64,000 nt of DNA from Verrucomicrobiaceae bacterium UBA1938 (GTDB lineage Bacteria > Verrucomicrobiota > Verrucomicrobiia > Verrucomicrobiales > Verrucomicrobiaceae): assembly GCA_002336895.1 (NCBI GenBank), contig DDFC01000036.1, positions 104,306-168,305 on the forward strand, written 5' to 3'. Of the stretch, positions 8,197-17,800 are shown one piece after another; within the stretch, counting starts at the first letter, position 1, and each line of letters begins with the position of its first letter. The notes below the pieces were generated by a model that was given only the letters and a program-made list of their open reading frames with translations, did not search any database and had not been told where the DNA came from. The position numbers and the translations under genes are program-made.

Positions 8197-8997
8197 ATGC
8201 AATACATCGAGCCCCACGGCCACATGGTCAGCCGCACCACGGATGACTACGAGCGCATGGCCATCGCCGGCTGCCAGGCCATCTGCGAGCCCGCATTCTG
8301 GGCAGGCTATGACCGCGCCAGCGCAGAGGGCTTTTACGACTACTTCCGCCAGATCACCGAGTATGAGCCGAAGCGTGCGGCGAAGTTTGGCATCCAGCAC
8401 TACTGCTGGCTGTGCATCAATCCGAAAGAAGCAGAGGATTTGAAGCTGGCGGACGACGTGATCGCTCTCATCCCGCAGTTCATCGACAAACCGGGCGTGC
8501 TGGGCATCGGCGAGATCGGCCTGAACAAGAACAGCCGCAACGAGCTCAAAATTTTCGAGCAGCATGTGCAGGTGGCGCAGGACTATGACGCGCTGGTGCT
8601 CATCCACACACCGCACCTGGAGGACAAGCTCAAAGGGACGCGCCTGATCGTGGAGGCGCTGAAAAACTTCCCGAAGATCAAGCCTGAGCGCGTGATCATC
8701 GACCACGTGGAGGAGCACACCATCGACCATGTGCTGGACCACGGCTTCTGGGCGGGCATCACCCTCTACCCGGAGAGCAAATGCACGCCGAACCGCGCCA
8801 TCGACATGCTGGAACACCGCCACGCCGAGCGCATCTGGATGAACAGCGCCTGCGACTGGGGGGTGAGCGATCCCCTGGCCGTGCCCAAGACCATGCAGGC
8901 CATGCGCCAGCGCGGCTGGAGCCCGGAGATGATCCAGCGTGTGGCGTGGGACAACCCGCGTGCCTTCATGGGCCAGAGCGAGAAGTTTAAGATGTGA
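8197..8997 (+). CDS. TatD-family metal-dependent hydrolase, EboB type
   Basis: A 266-residue TIM-barrel amidohydrolase. The ATG at 8197 gives the expected start 'MQYIEPHGHMVSRTTDDYE' with the HxH metal site; an upstream in-frame ATG at 8137 would add a nonconserved proline-rich tail. Other expected motifs are 'CEPAFW', 'FGIQHYC', 'LGIGEIGLNK' (metal Glu), 'VLIHTPH', 'RVIIDHVEE' and 'CDWGVSDPLAVPKT' (metal Asp). These match the TatD-like hydrolase EboB of the Ebo clusters, which export or process secondary metabolites in cyanobacteria, pseudomonads and algae. The other Ebo genes (UbiA-like EboC, dehydroquinate synthase-like EboD, EboE, EboF) are not adjacent, so this is either an orphan or has a different role. 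The substrate is unknown. Confidence 0.85.
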   Translation: MQYIEPHGHMVSRTTDDYERMAIAGCQAICEPAFWAGYDRASAEGFYDYFRQITEYEPKRAAKFGIQHYCWLCINPKEAEDLKLADDVIALIPQFIDKPGVLGIGEIGLNKNSRNELKIFEQHVQVAQDYDALVLIHTPHLEDKLKGTRLIVEALKNFPKIKPERVIIDHVEEHTIDHVLDHGFWAGITLYPESKCTPNRAIDMLEHRHAERIWMNSACDWGVSDPLAVPKTMQAMRQRGWSPEMIQRVAWDNPRAFMGQSEKFKM

Positions 8998-9061
8998 GCT
9001 GCCTGCTCGCACATCTTGGGCTCGCATTTCACCTGTCCCTCGCACCAGCGCATATTCCTAC

Positions 9062-9090
9062 TTGCCCTATGGGGCTTGAGCCTGCATGAT
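9062..9090 (+). promoter_or_regulatory. Possible promoter of the Rrf2 gene
   Basis: TTGCCC at 9062-9067 and CATGAT at 9085-9090 are separated by 17 bases, each matching four of six sigma-70 consensus positions, and lie just ahead of the ATG at 9102. The leader would be only a few bases long. This is a weak match by eye. Confidence 0.3.
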
Positions 9091-9101
9091 TAAAACGAGA
9101 T

Positions 9102-9641
9102 ATGCGACTGACCAAACGCGGCGAATATGCACTGCGCACCCTGATCCGGCTTGGGATTGCCGAACGCCAGCAGGAGGGGGTCATCTCCGTGTCCACTCTA
9201 GCGGAGCAGGAGCACCTGCCCTTCAAGTTTCTTGAGGCCATCCTGTTTGAGCTCCGCACCGCAGGCTACGTGGAGAGTCTGCGTGGAAAATACGGCGGCA
9301 CCCGGCTGGCCAAGCCGATGAAAGCCATCAAGATGGGCGAGGTGGTGCGCCTGATCGACGGCAAGCTAGCCCCCATCGGCTGCGCCAGCGAAACGGAGTA
9401 TGAAAAGTGCTCCTGCCCGGACGAGACCCACTGCGGCCTGCGCATGCTCATGATCGATGTGCGCAATGCCATAGCGAACATTCTGGACCGCTACACGCTG
9501 GAAAACGTGGTGGAGGTGACGCTGCGCAAACAGCAGCAAACCGCGACCAAAAAGCATCCCAGAAAAAAAGCGGCCGGACGCGAAAAACACGCCGACCCCG
9601 CAGACGGCTTCCTCGCCGTGCTGCTGGACTCTGCATCGTAA
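9102..9641 (+). CDS. Rrf2-family transcriptional regulator with cysteine cluster
   Basis: A 179-residue Rrf2 regulator. The N-terminal winged helix is clear: 'MRLTKRGEYALRTLIRLG', 'LPFKFLEAILFELRTAGYV' and the wing 'SLRGKYGGTRLAKP'. Four cysteines lie in the effector region: Cys94, Cys103, Cys105 and Cys111. Three spaced cysteines in this place bind an iron-sulfur cluster in IscR, NsrR and RsrR, so sensing of iron-sulfur status, oxygen or nitric oxide is a fair inference. CymR-type members that sense cysteine synthase lack such a cluster. The C-terminal tail is lysine-rich. No isc or suf genes are nearby, so the target may be distant or may be the sensory operon that follows 138 bases downstream. 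Confidence 0.88.
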   Translation: MRLTKRGEYALRTLIRLGIAERQQEGVISVSTLAEQEHLPFKFLEAILFELRTAGYVESLRGKYGGTRLAKPMKAIKMGEVVRLIDGKLAPIGCASETEYEKCSCPDETHCGLRMLMIDVRNAIANILDRYTLENVVEVTLRKQQQTATKKHPRKKAAGREKHADPADGFLAVLLDSAS

Positions 9642-9779
9642 TGCATGCCGCCCCACTCTCGCGAGGGAGAGCGCTACACGATTAAACGTTCGTCAAGACG
9701 GAGGACGCCGGGATATAAATGAAATGCCCGCGGGTTCATGTGGCTCACGGGGGGGATTAACGCCTGCATTAAGAGAAAG

Positions 9780-10763
9780 ATGAAAAAATCCGTCTGGATG
9801 GGTGTGTTGCCGGCCTTCATTGCCGGAGTGCTGCTTTGTGCAGCGGGGTTGTTCTGGCCGGAGTCTGAGTATCGCAGGCCGTTTACCGTGGCGGTAAACA
9901 TCTGGCCGGGCGCGGAGGCTCTGGTGGAGGCCTGCGAGCACGCGCCTTCCAAGGACGTGAGGCTGAATTTTGTGGAGATGTCCTGGTCGTCTTCATCCAT
10001 GGCCGCATTCAAGAAGCGGGTGGTGGATGCGGCCATCGTCACGCTGGATGAAATGCTGCGGATGGATGCCGACGGGGCCAGACCACGCGCAGTGCTGGTC
10101 ATCGGCGTCTCCAAGGGCACGGACGCCATCCTCGGCCGCCCTGGGCTGCATGCGCTTGAGGACATCCGGGGAAAGCGGGTCGGAGTGGAGCTGCGGTCTG
10201 CCGGAGAGTATCTTCTCATGCATGCGCTGGTCTCCCGCGGCATGTCTTTGAAGGATGTGACCGTCGTGCCTCTCAACCTTGCAGAGACGGAGACCGCCTA
10301 TGCAGCCGGAGAACTGGATGCAGTGGTGACCTCCGATCCCTGGCACATCAGGCTGCAGGAAAAAGGTGCCGTGAAGCTTTATGACTCCAGCGACATGGGG
10401 CTGGAGCTGAGCCGCGTGCTGGTGGCCAGAGAGGATGCCCTGGAGGACTTTTCTGCTGAGATTCAGTTTCTGGTATCCACCCATCTCAGCCATGCCGCCA
10501 GAACAGGCGGGCTGGATTTTGGGACTGAGTTGCAGGGCGTCTTGCGGCGTGAGCATCTGAGCCTTCCGCAGCTGAAGGAAACATGGCGTCGCATCCAGAT
10601 CCCTGATGTGGCGGGAAACCTGCGCCTGATGCAGACAGGTGAAGACGGACTGGAGGGATGCCTCAAAAAAATGGTGACAAAAATGCGCCAGGAAGGGCTG
10701 CTCAAGCAGGATGTGGACGTGAGCAGGCTGCTGGCTCCAAACTTTATCAAGGGGGGATCGTGA
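9780..10763 (+). CDS. ABC-type solute-binding protein (NMT1/SsuA-like), orphan
   Basis: A 327-residue exported protein. The start at 9780 gives an ideal signal or anchor segment (KK followed by 'VLPAFIAGVLLCAAGLFW'); an upstream ATG at 9738 would bury it. The rest follows the periplasmic binding protein fold of the NMT1/THI5, TauA/SsuA group: 'FTVAVNIWPGAEALVEAC', 'VVDAAIVTLDEML', 'RGKRVGVELRSAGEYLL', 'YAAGELDAVVTSDPW'. This group binds sulfonates, nitrate/bicarbonate or thiamine precursors. No ABC permease or ATPase is adjacent. Instead its stop codon overlaps the start of a histidine kinase (TGATG), so it probably acts as a ligand-binding co-sensor. The ligand cannot be predicted. Confidence 0.85.
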   Translation: MKKSVWMGVLPAFIAGVLLCAAGLFWPESEYRRPFTVAVNIWPGAEALVEACEHAPSKDVRLNFVEMSWSSSSMAAFKKRVVDAAIVTLDEMLRMDADGARPRAVLVIGVSKGTDAILGRPGLHALEDIRGKRVGVELRSAGEYLLMHALVSRGMSLKDVTVVPLNLAETETAYAAGELDAVVTSDPWHIRLQEKGAVKLYDSSDMGLELSRVLVAREDALEDFSAEIQFLVSTHLSHAARTGGLDFGTELQGVLRREHLSLPQLKETWRRIQIPDVAGNLRLMQTGEDGLEGCLKKMVTKMRQEGLLKQDVDVSRLLAPNFIKGGS

Positions 10764-12511
10764 TGCGCTTCAACACCCTGCAGTTTCGTGTCTCCGCCCT
10801 GGTCTTTGTCTTTGGGCTGCTCATGATCGGGCTGAGCACATTCCGGCAATATCACCATGATGTGCAGGTGCGCCTCGGGCAGATGCGGCTGCAGGCCTAC
10901 CGGGAGGGCACCCGACTCTCCAGCCTTGCTCAGCATTTCTTCCGCCGGCACCTGCCGCGCTCTGCGGACCTGGCCATCAGCTACGCCTCCGTGGACCCGG
11001 ACCTCCGCCTGGGGGTCATCACAGACGGCAGAGATGTCATCCGCTACTCAACGCAGCAGCAATGGAGGGGCGTCTCCCTGTGGGACTGCCCCATCTCCGT
11101 CTCTCCGCACATGGTTGGGCGCATCAAGCTGGAGCCGGAAGGTCTGCTGAATGAGAATGCCAGGGGGGACAGGCTCACCGCCATCTTTCCCTTTGTGGAC
11201 ATGTCTGAAGACTTGAGGAACGGCCTCGTGGTGCTGGAGTATGACCTGAGCGGCTTTGTCAAGGAGGCGGCATCACATGCCATCAATGAAACCATGGCGC
11301 AGGCCTGCATGCTTCTGGGCAGCTGCCTGGTCTTCTGGTCATTGCTGCAGCTGCTGGTGACGGAGCGTGTCTCCCTCATCGTGGATCAGACGCGGCGCAT
11401 CGGAGCCGAGGCGGAGGTCCTCCCCCCCATCGGTGGCGGAGATGATCTCGACACTATTTCAAGGAGCATCACCGAGGCCACACTGCGGCTGCAGGCTACC
11501 GAGTGGCGCTTTTCCCAGATCGCCTCAAACATGCGGGATGTGTTCTGGGTGTCTCCGGCGCTGAAGTCCGAGCCCATCTACGTCAACAACGCCTATGAGC
11601 GGATTTTGGGCAGGTCCGCCGCACGGCTGATGACGCACCGCTGGGACTGGCTGAAAGCGCTGGCTGAGGAGGATGTGCGTCCGGTTTTGCGCATGCTGCG
11701 CCATCTGCGGCAGGCCCCGGCGGAGATGGAAATCGTCATTCGCGTACATGTCGGAGAGCATCTGGAGTGGCTGCGCTGCCGGAGTTTTTCCACACAGCGC
11801 CATGCGGATGCCCCCGGTGTGCTCCAGGTGGCGGGCACGGCCAGTGTCGTCACCGAAGAAAAAGACATGGAGAAGCGCCTGATCGAGTCCGCCGAGAATG
11901 AGCGCAGGCGCATCGGCCAGGATCTGCATGATGACATCTGCCAGCGGCTGGCGGCGGCGCAGCTCAAGAGCGGTGTGCTGGGCCGCAGCCTGAAGCGTGA
12001 CGGGCATGCGCAGGCCGTGCTGGCGGAGAGCGTGGCGGCGGAGCTGGCGGAGGCCTCTGAGATCGCCCGCGGGTATGCACGCGGACTGGCGCCTGTGGCC
12101 GTCAGTGCGCAGGATCTGCCGGACGCGCTGGATGACCTGCGGAAGTTTTTGGAGCGCGCTTTCAACATCCGCTGCCGTGTGTCGTGCGAAGACGTCTCGG
12201 ACGTGGTGGCGCGCGAGACGGCGGCGCAGCTCTACCGCATCTCCCAGGAGCTGGCCACCAACGCGGCCAAGCACGGACGTGCGAGCTGGATCGCCATCAG
12301 CCTGGTGCATGATGTGGACTCCCTGCGGCTGGAGGTGGCGAATGACGGGGTCAGCTTCACACCAGACGAAGGGACCAGGAAGAAGGGCATGGGGCTCTTC
12401 ATGCTGCAGCAGCGTGCGGATGCGCTGGGGGCCAAGCTGACCTACCAGCCGCGCCATGTGGCGGAAGGGGGGACGCTGGCAGTCTGTGAAATGCCACTTG
12501 CATGCCGATAG
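10763..12511 (+). CDS. NarL-type sensor histidine kinase with PAS domain
   Basis: A 582-residue membrane kinase. The ATG overlaps the stop of the binding-protein gene and has a purine-rich GGGGGG tract just before it; the open frame extends upstream but that part overlaps the coding end of the previous gene. Transmembrane segment 1 is at about residues 9-27 and segment 2 at about 181-199, enclosing a ~150-residue periplasmic sensor region. A linker then a PAS-like domain (about 245-370) follow. The HisKA_3 dimerisation helix carries 'RRRIGQDLHDDICQRL' with phospho-acceptor His389. The HATPase domain shows 'ISQELATNAAKHG', 'VANDGVSF' and 'KGMGLFMLQQRADAL'. The kinase should phosphorylate the response regulator encoded 21 bases downstream. 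Confidence 0.93.
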   Translation: MRFNTLQFRVSALVFVFGLLMIGLSTFRQYHHDVQVRLGQMRLQAYREGTRLSSLAQHFFRRHLPRSADLAISYASVDPDLRLGVITDGRDVIRYSTQQQWRGVSLWDCPISVSPHMVGRIKLEPEGLLNENARGDRLTAIFPFVDMSEDLRNGLVVLEYDLSGFVKEAASHAINETMAQACMLLGSCLVFWSLLQLLVTERVSLIVDQTRRIGAEAEVLPPIGGGDDLDTISRSITEATLRLQATEWRFSQIASNMRDVFWVSPALKSEPIYVNNAYERILGRSAARLMTHRWDWLKALAEEDVRPVLRMLRHLRQAPAEMEIVIRVHVGEHLEWLRCRSFSTQRHADAPGVLQVAGTASVVTEEKDMEKRLIESAENERRRIGQDLHDDICQRLAAAQLKSGVLGRSLKRDGHAQAVLAESVAAELAEASEIARGYARGLAPVAVSAQDLPDALDDLRKFLERAFNIRCRVSCEDVSDVVARETAAQLYRISQELATNAAKHGRASWIAISLVHDVDSLRLEVANDGVSFTPDEGTRKKGMGLFMLQQRADALGAKLTYQPRHVAEGGTLAVCEMPLACR

Positions 12512-12532
12512 GTATTCGGGTTTCAAAAATAC

Positions 12533-13222
12533 ATGAGCACAACCACCACCAAAACACCGGCGCTGAGCAAGCGGGTGGCTCTCCTGGACGACCACACCAT
12601 GATGCGCGGCGGGATGAAAGTCTTCATCGACAGCCTGCCGGACTTTGAGTGCAGCTGGGAGGCGGGAGACTGCAAGACGGCCATGGAAAAAATGGAGGCT
12701 GACCTGCCGGACATCATGCTGGTGGACATCACGCTACCAGACCGCAACGGGCTCGAATTCATCAAGGATGTGCACTCCATCCACCCTGAGCTGGCCATGC
12801 TGGTGATCTCCATGCATGACGAGGCCTACTACGCGCACCGTGCGCTGAAGGCGGGGGCCAAGGGCTACATGATGAAAAACATGGGGTATGAAATGTACGA
12901 GGCGGCGCTGCGCCGCGTGGCCTCAGGAGGCAGCTGGCTTAGCGAGGCGGTGTCCGAGCAGATCTTCCAGGCCTACACCAGCGGCGCCAGACTGCGGATG
13001 GAGGGCGGACTGGATGCGCTGACGGACCGTGAGTTTGAGATCTTCCAGATGATGGGGGACGGACGCGGCACGCATGAGATCGCCAGCGCGCTGCGCATCA
13101 GCCCCAAGACGGTGGACGTGCACCGCATGAACATCCGCCAGAAACTGAGGCTGGAGGACGGGGCGGCCGTCATGCGCTTTGCCATCCGCTGGGTGGAGTC
13201 ACGCAAGCTCGGCACCAGCTAG
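12533..13222 (+). CDS. LuxR/NarL-family response regulator
   Basis: A 229-residue two-domain regulator. The receiver (about residues 13-130) has the acidic pair in 'VALLDDHTMMR', phospho-acceptor Asp65 in 'IMLVDITLPDRNG', the switch serine in 'LVISMHDE' and the lysine in 'YMMKNMG'. The C-terminal LuxR/GerE helix-turn-helix (about 160-222) contains 'LTDREFEIFQMMGDGRGTHE' and 'RISPKTVDVHRMNIRQKL'. It is the third gene of the binding protein-kinase-regulator operon, 21 bases after the kinase. It converges on the next gene with only 8 bases between stops. Target promoters are unknown; the promoter of the giant surface protein nearby is a candidate. Confidence 0.94.
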   Translation: MSTTTTKTPALSKRVALLDDHTMMRGGMKVFIDSLPDFECSWEAGDCKTAMEKMEADLPDIMLVDITLPDRNGLEFIKDVHSIHPELAMLVISMHDEAYYAHRALKAGAKGYMMKNMGYEMYEAALRRVASGGSWLSEAVSEQIFQAYTSGARLRMEGGLDALTDREFEIFQMMGDGRGTHEIASALRISPKTVDVHRMNIRQKLRLEDGAAVMRFAIRWVESRKLGTS

Positions 13223-13230
13223 AGAGGCGG

Positions 13231-14508
13231 CTACTTTTTATGGCGAAAGCCCACGATGTGGGTTTTTCCGGGGGCGATGTCGTAGAGTTTGGAGAGATCC
13301 GGCAGGCGCATCAGCAGCCAGGGGGTGAGGAGGTTGGAGCCGTTTTTGGTGAAGAGGATGTCGTCTGCGAGATAGGTGGCCGAGTGAATGGCCCGGCCGT
13401 CCGGTGTGATGAACATGAGCACGTCTCCGTAGCGGTAGGGCGGCTCCACCTTGTCAAAGTCCTGCTTTACCAGGCTGGTGGCCAGGCGTGTGTCCAGCAG
13501 AAAGGACTGCGGGCGGAGGTTGTAGAAATTCAGGCTGGTCCAGTGGCAGTCCGGCAGGCGGCCTTCGGAGGCGTAGCTGACGTCCGGGTAGGTGTAGAGC
13601 AGCTTGCGCGGCAGCGGCGGTACGAGATGCAGCATGTCCAGATGAGAGAGCCCCCGCGTGTGCACGATGGCCTTCATGAGCGGCTCCAGCTCCTTCTGGC
13701 GCAGCCCCAGTCCGGTGGACCAGTAGTTCAGCAGATCGGGGATGGAGTCTTTTTCACCGAGCTCCAGCTGGGCCATGAGCGTGCGCACGCGTGTGAGCTT
13801 GCGCATGATGAAGCGCGCCGCGGAGACGCTCTCCGCCTGGCTGAGCAGCAACGGGATGTCTGAAAAGACGAGGGCATTGCCCGCCTTGTAGGAGAGGCGG
13901 GAGATCATGGAGACGACGGCGGGCTGCAACCCGGAGTCCTGCGCCCACTCCTCGACCGAGTCGGTGAGAAAAAACACCGGGGAGTATTGAAACACGTTGG
14001 CGGGATTGCGCGCGAGCTCGGTGTAGATGAGGGACCTGCCATCCGGAGAGAGGTTCTGCACATCTGCAGTGGAGGGGAAGAGATAAGCGTGGTGGTCGTC
14101 CTTGACCACGCGCTTGGGAGCCAGCAGGCGCTCCAGCGCCTCATCTGTCATGCCGGCTTTTTTGAGCAGAGGCCCGGCACGGTCAAATTCATCCACATTG
14201 AAGACCCAGCGCGTGGTCGTGCTGGGCAGGGGGAATTTTTCCACCACGTAATCCGGCGCCTCCAGATAGAAGTAGTAATAGCTGATCCGGCCCCACGGCC
14301 CCTCGGCAGAGGTGTGAAGTTCATTCTTGTGCGGAGACGCCGCTTCCTCTGCAGCCGGTGTGCCGGCTGAGGCAGCCAGCAGCAGCGCCGCCAGGCAGGC
14401 AAGAAGCCGCGCGCCATGATTTTGTGCCTGGAGGATGATCAGATCAGGAGAGGAAACGAGCGGCATGCAGGTGCGAAACAAGCGGGATGAAGACTGGCGG
14501 CCGGACAT
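13231..14508 (-). CDS. Secreted protein with possible NlpC/P60-like C-terminal region
   Basis: A 425-residue protein with a hydrophobic export signal at about residues 33-50 ('LLACLAALLLAASAGTPAA'). The start is uncertain: 14466 gives a shorter N-region. The central part I cannot assign. Near the C-terminus 'GRLPDCHWTSLNFYN' and 'YRYGDVLMFITPDGRAIHSA' are spaced like the catalytic cysteine and histidine motifs of NlpC/P60 and CHAP cell-wall peptidases, followed by 'GSNLLTPWLLMRL'. That reading is an inference from pattern only. The gene is convergent with the two-component operon and divergent from the giant surface-protein gene, with ~294 bases between. Confidence 0.7.
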   Translation of the reverse strand: MSGRQSSSRLFRTCMPLVSSPDLIILQAQNHGARLLACLAALLLAASAGTPAAEEAASPHKNELHTSAEGPWGRISYYYFYLEAPDYVVEKFPLPSTTTRWVFNVDEFDRAGPLLKKAGMTDEALERLLAPKRVVKDDHHAYLFPSTADVQNLSPDGRSLIYTELARNPANVFQYSPVFFLTDSVEEWAQDSGLQPAVVSMISRLSYKAGNALVFSDIPLLLSQAESVSAARFIMRKLTRVRTLMAQLELGEKDSIPDLLNYWSTGLGLRQKELEPLMKAIVHTRGLSHLDMLHLVPPLPRKLLYTYPDVSYASEGRLPDCHWTSLNFYNLRPQSFLLDTRLATSLVKQDFDKVEPPYRYGDVLMFITPDGRAIHSATYLADDILFTKNGSNLLTPWLLMRLPDLSKLYDIAPGKTHIVGFRHKK

Positions 14509-14802
14509 GATGCCGACAGATGAACCAACGAAAAATGAGCGGGTTTATTTTTGCATCAAACGTTCCAAACCGAGCCGGTTCAATCGTGGAAAACAGTGTT
14601 TTTTTAACGCGAATATCATGGCCGCTTTGGGTAAGCAAAAAGTTTAGATCCGCCTTTGTGACAAGTGTAGATCCTTGCAGGTGCAAAGTGCATTCATTCC
14701 CAAGCCTCGCTCCCAATAGGCGAAAAAAAGCATTCCGGCAGAATTGGCAGGCAAACAACAGAGCAGTGCCCGTGGCGCAGCCTCTCCCCTGCCCTTCCAA
14801 CC
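14509..14802. promoter_or_regulatory. Divergent intergenic region upstream of the giant surface-protein gene
   Basis: About 294 bases separating the secreted-protein gene from the giant gene, so it should hold both promoters. It is less GC-rich than its surroundings and contains T- and A-runs (14599-14606, around 14723). Two copies of TAGATCC lie at 14645-14651 and 14668-14674, 23 bases apart, and flank the small palindrome TTGTGACAA (14656-14664). These are candidate regulator sites only. I could not define a promoter. Confidence 0.4.
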
Positions 14803-17800
14803 ATGAATGCCTATTTACCATCGCCCCCTCGATCCGCCTTCTTATCTTTCGGCACAGCCGGAATGGCACGCACTGGCTGCATCCGCAGGGTGCTGGCGGC
14901 GGGCGGGCTCCTGCTGCTGATGATGGCTGAAGCCGGCGCGCAGACCGCGCACAGCACCACCGGCAACTGGACGCTCAACAACAACGGCAACTGGAGCCTC
15001 ACCGCCAACTGGGGGGGGCTGGACGACGGTGCCGACTACCCCAGCGGGCAGGATGCCTTTGCCAATTTCAGTACCATCAACATCTCCGCCAACCGGACAA
15101 TTGCTCTGGATGTGGCCGTGACTCTGGGAGACCTCAGCCTCGGGGACACCTCGGGCGGACAGAGCTACACCATCCAGGGCGGCACCCTGACGTTTGCCTC
15201 CTCCGGAGGTGTCTCCACCATCGTCAAAACCGACGGCGGCGGCAACGACACCATTTCTTCAGCCTTGGTGCTGAACAACGAACTGGACATCTCCATCTTT
15301 GACGTCTCGAACAATCAGGGGATCACCTTCAGCGGTATCATCAGCGGTGGTGCCGCTGACGCGGACACCATCGTGTATGACGATCTCTCCACCGGAAATC
15401 AAAGTGTGAACTGGATCATCCTCAACGCCGCCAACACCTTCCAAGGAAGGCTGGTGGCCGATTCAGGGCTGATCCGGCTGGAAGGCAGCGGCTCCTCCGC
15501 AGGCGCCACCGGCGTGGGGAATGAAACGGTGGCGCGCAACGGCGGCTCGATCGACCTGCGCGGCAAGACTTTCAACCTGCAGGCGGACGATACGGAAATT
15601 TTCCGCATCAGCGGCATGGGCACCAACGGCCTTGGGGCCTTGCGCAACACCTCGGGGACCTCGGTCATCTCCTGCCTGGCGCTGGATGACGATGCCGTCG
15701 TCGGCGGCTACAGCACCGCGGCCATGATGCGCCATCTCAATGCCGCGGGCTCAGCGGAGATCGCTCCGGTGCTGGATCTCGGCGGCCATACGCTGACCAA
15801 GCTGGGGACTAACGAGTGGCGGTTTCAAAATGCAGACATTCAAAACCGCGCTGGAGCAGTGATCAATATCTATGAGGGCAAGCTTAAGTTTGAAAACGAC
15901 GGTGCGCTGCTGGGTGGCGCACTGATAGACGGCACCACCTACGGCAACAATCTGGACGGAATCACCATCAATGTGGCCTACAACAAAAACGCCTACGACG
16001 GCGTGGACCCGACTGCGGGCAGCCGCACCTCCGACCCGTACAATGTCAACTACCTGGCCAACCCGCTGGGTGGCAACTCACAGTCGGACGCCCGCCTCGC
16101 CTTTGGCGACTACTGGACCGGCGCCAACACCTTTCCCCTCAATGTGAAGGTGGTGGACAACTACGACAACTTCACTGTCAACCTCAACAACGGCGTCTGG
16201 GGACGTGAAGGCAGCACCGGTGCGGGGCAGACTTTTGATCAGGTCTTTGGCACTGGAGTGGTCATCAACCTCGTAGGTGGTGGCATAGCTCCAGATGCAA
16301 ATGGCAACGGCAATCTCTTCGACATCAATGGCGGCTCCGGCGGCATCAACGCGGCCACCGGGGTGTTTGACAATCCCGGGGCCACGGAGATCCAGGGCAA
16401 GATCGACAACACCAGCCCCGGCAACAACGGCACCGGCTTCACGGTGCGCGGCTCGCGCGAGCTGCGCTTCACCGGCAACAACGACACCTTCACCGGAGAC
16501 ATCCTCGTCAAGCTGCCGACCTACCGCTGGATCACCAACAGCTTTGACCGCAGCAATGGAGGCCAGGCCGCCTCGGTGTACTTCAACATGTCTCTCGCCG
16601 GACAGGATGGCAGCTTCAACAAGGCCGGCTCGATCACCGTCACGCGCTGGGGCTCCCTGGCGCTGCTGAACAACTCCGCCAATGCCGTGTATGCCAGCCA
16701 GAACAATGACGACCGCATCAACGACGACGGCTTCACCAATCTGCGCAACGGCTACCTGCTGCTGGAGACGGACACCACCGTGACCAATCACGAAAACTTC
16801 GGCCATGTGGTGGCCGACTACGGCACCAATGTGCTGTTTCTGGACACCCGCGCGGGCGGCCGGTTTGACGGCTCGTTTCAGTCCCTCACGCGCAACAACA
16901 ACGGCGTGCTCAAGATCTACGACACCAACTCCGCCCACACCTGGGGCACCGGAGCTGGGGACGACCGCATCGCGCTCAATGATGCCACCGGGCTGGTCAC
17001 CGTGGGGGCGAATGCTCCTGGTACTGCCACGCAGAACATCGTTCCTGGTTTGTTTGGAGGCATCCTTCCCACTTTGCAGACGCCCACCATAGCCGCCTAC
17101 ACCCGACCGCTGGAGACGGCTCAGGGCAGCTACATGTACGCCGGCGCCGGCCTGGGGCTGATGACGTATGACAATGGCTACCTGCGCCCGCTGACCGCCG
17201 CCGAGTATGACACAGGAATAAATCCCGCAAATGGTGCCAACTGGCTGGTGAACCGCTACATCGCCCCTATCACAGGAGTGGAGAACTACGCAGATCGCAA
17301 CAACTATGCTGCTCGCAATGTGACAGCTGATGCTGCCATCAACTCTCTCAGCATCAGCTTTGACGAGACGGCCTCCGGGCAAGTGGTGGGCACCTCCACC
17401 AAGGACTATATCATCATTGGTCAGGGCAGGACGCTGAAGATCAACTCGGGCGTGATCAACATCACCAGCTTTGTGGAGAACACGAACGCCAACATGGAGG
17501 GTGTCATCCGCGGCGGCTTCCTCGACATGAACGGCGGCACGGCCATCATCAACTCGGCCGCGGGCTGGCACGACCTGGACCGCGATTCTCCGAACTGGTA
17601 TGACTTTCTGGTAGGAAACAGCACCTTCATCCGCTCCCATATCATCAACACCACGGACTTGGTCAAAACTGGGCGTGATACACTTTACCTGGATACCTGG
17701 AACAAGCTCGCAGGCAGCATCTACATCAGTGACCAAGGGGCGCTGGATGTCCGCCATGCCGGGGCGCTGGGGGCCGGCGGTGTCGGGCGTGAGGTGCAGG

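Noticed and set aside
8131..9045. 304-codon minus-strand frame over the TatD hydrolase
   Set aside because: Metal-site motifs support the plus strand. The minus frame is low-complexity.
14444..14869. 141-codon minus-strand frame spanning the start of the giant gene
   Set aside because: It overlaps both neighbouring genes and the divergent control region and has no coding character.
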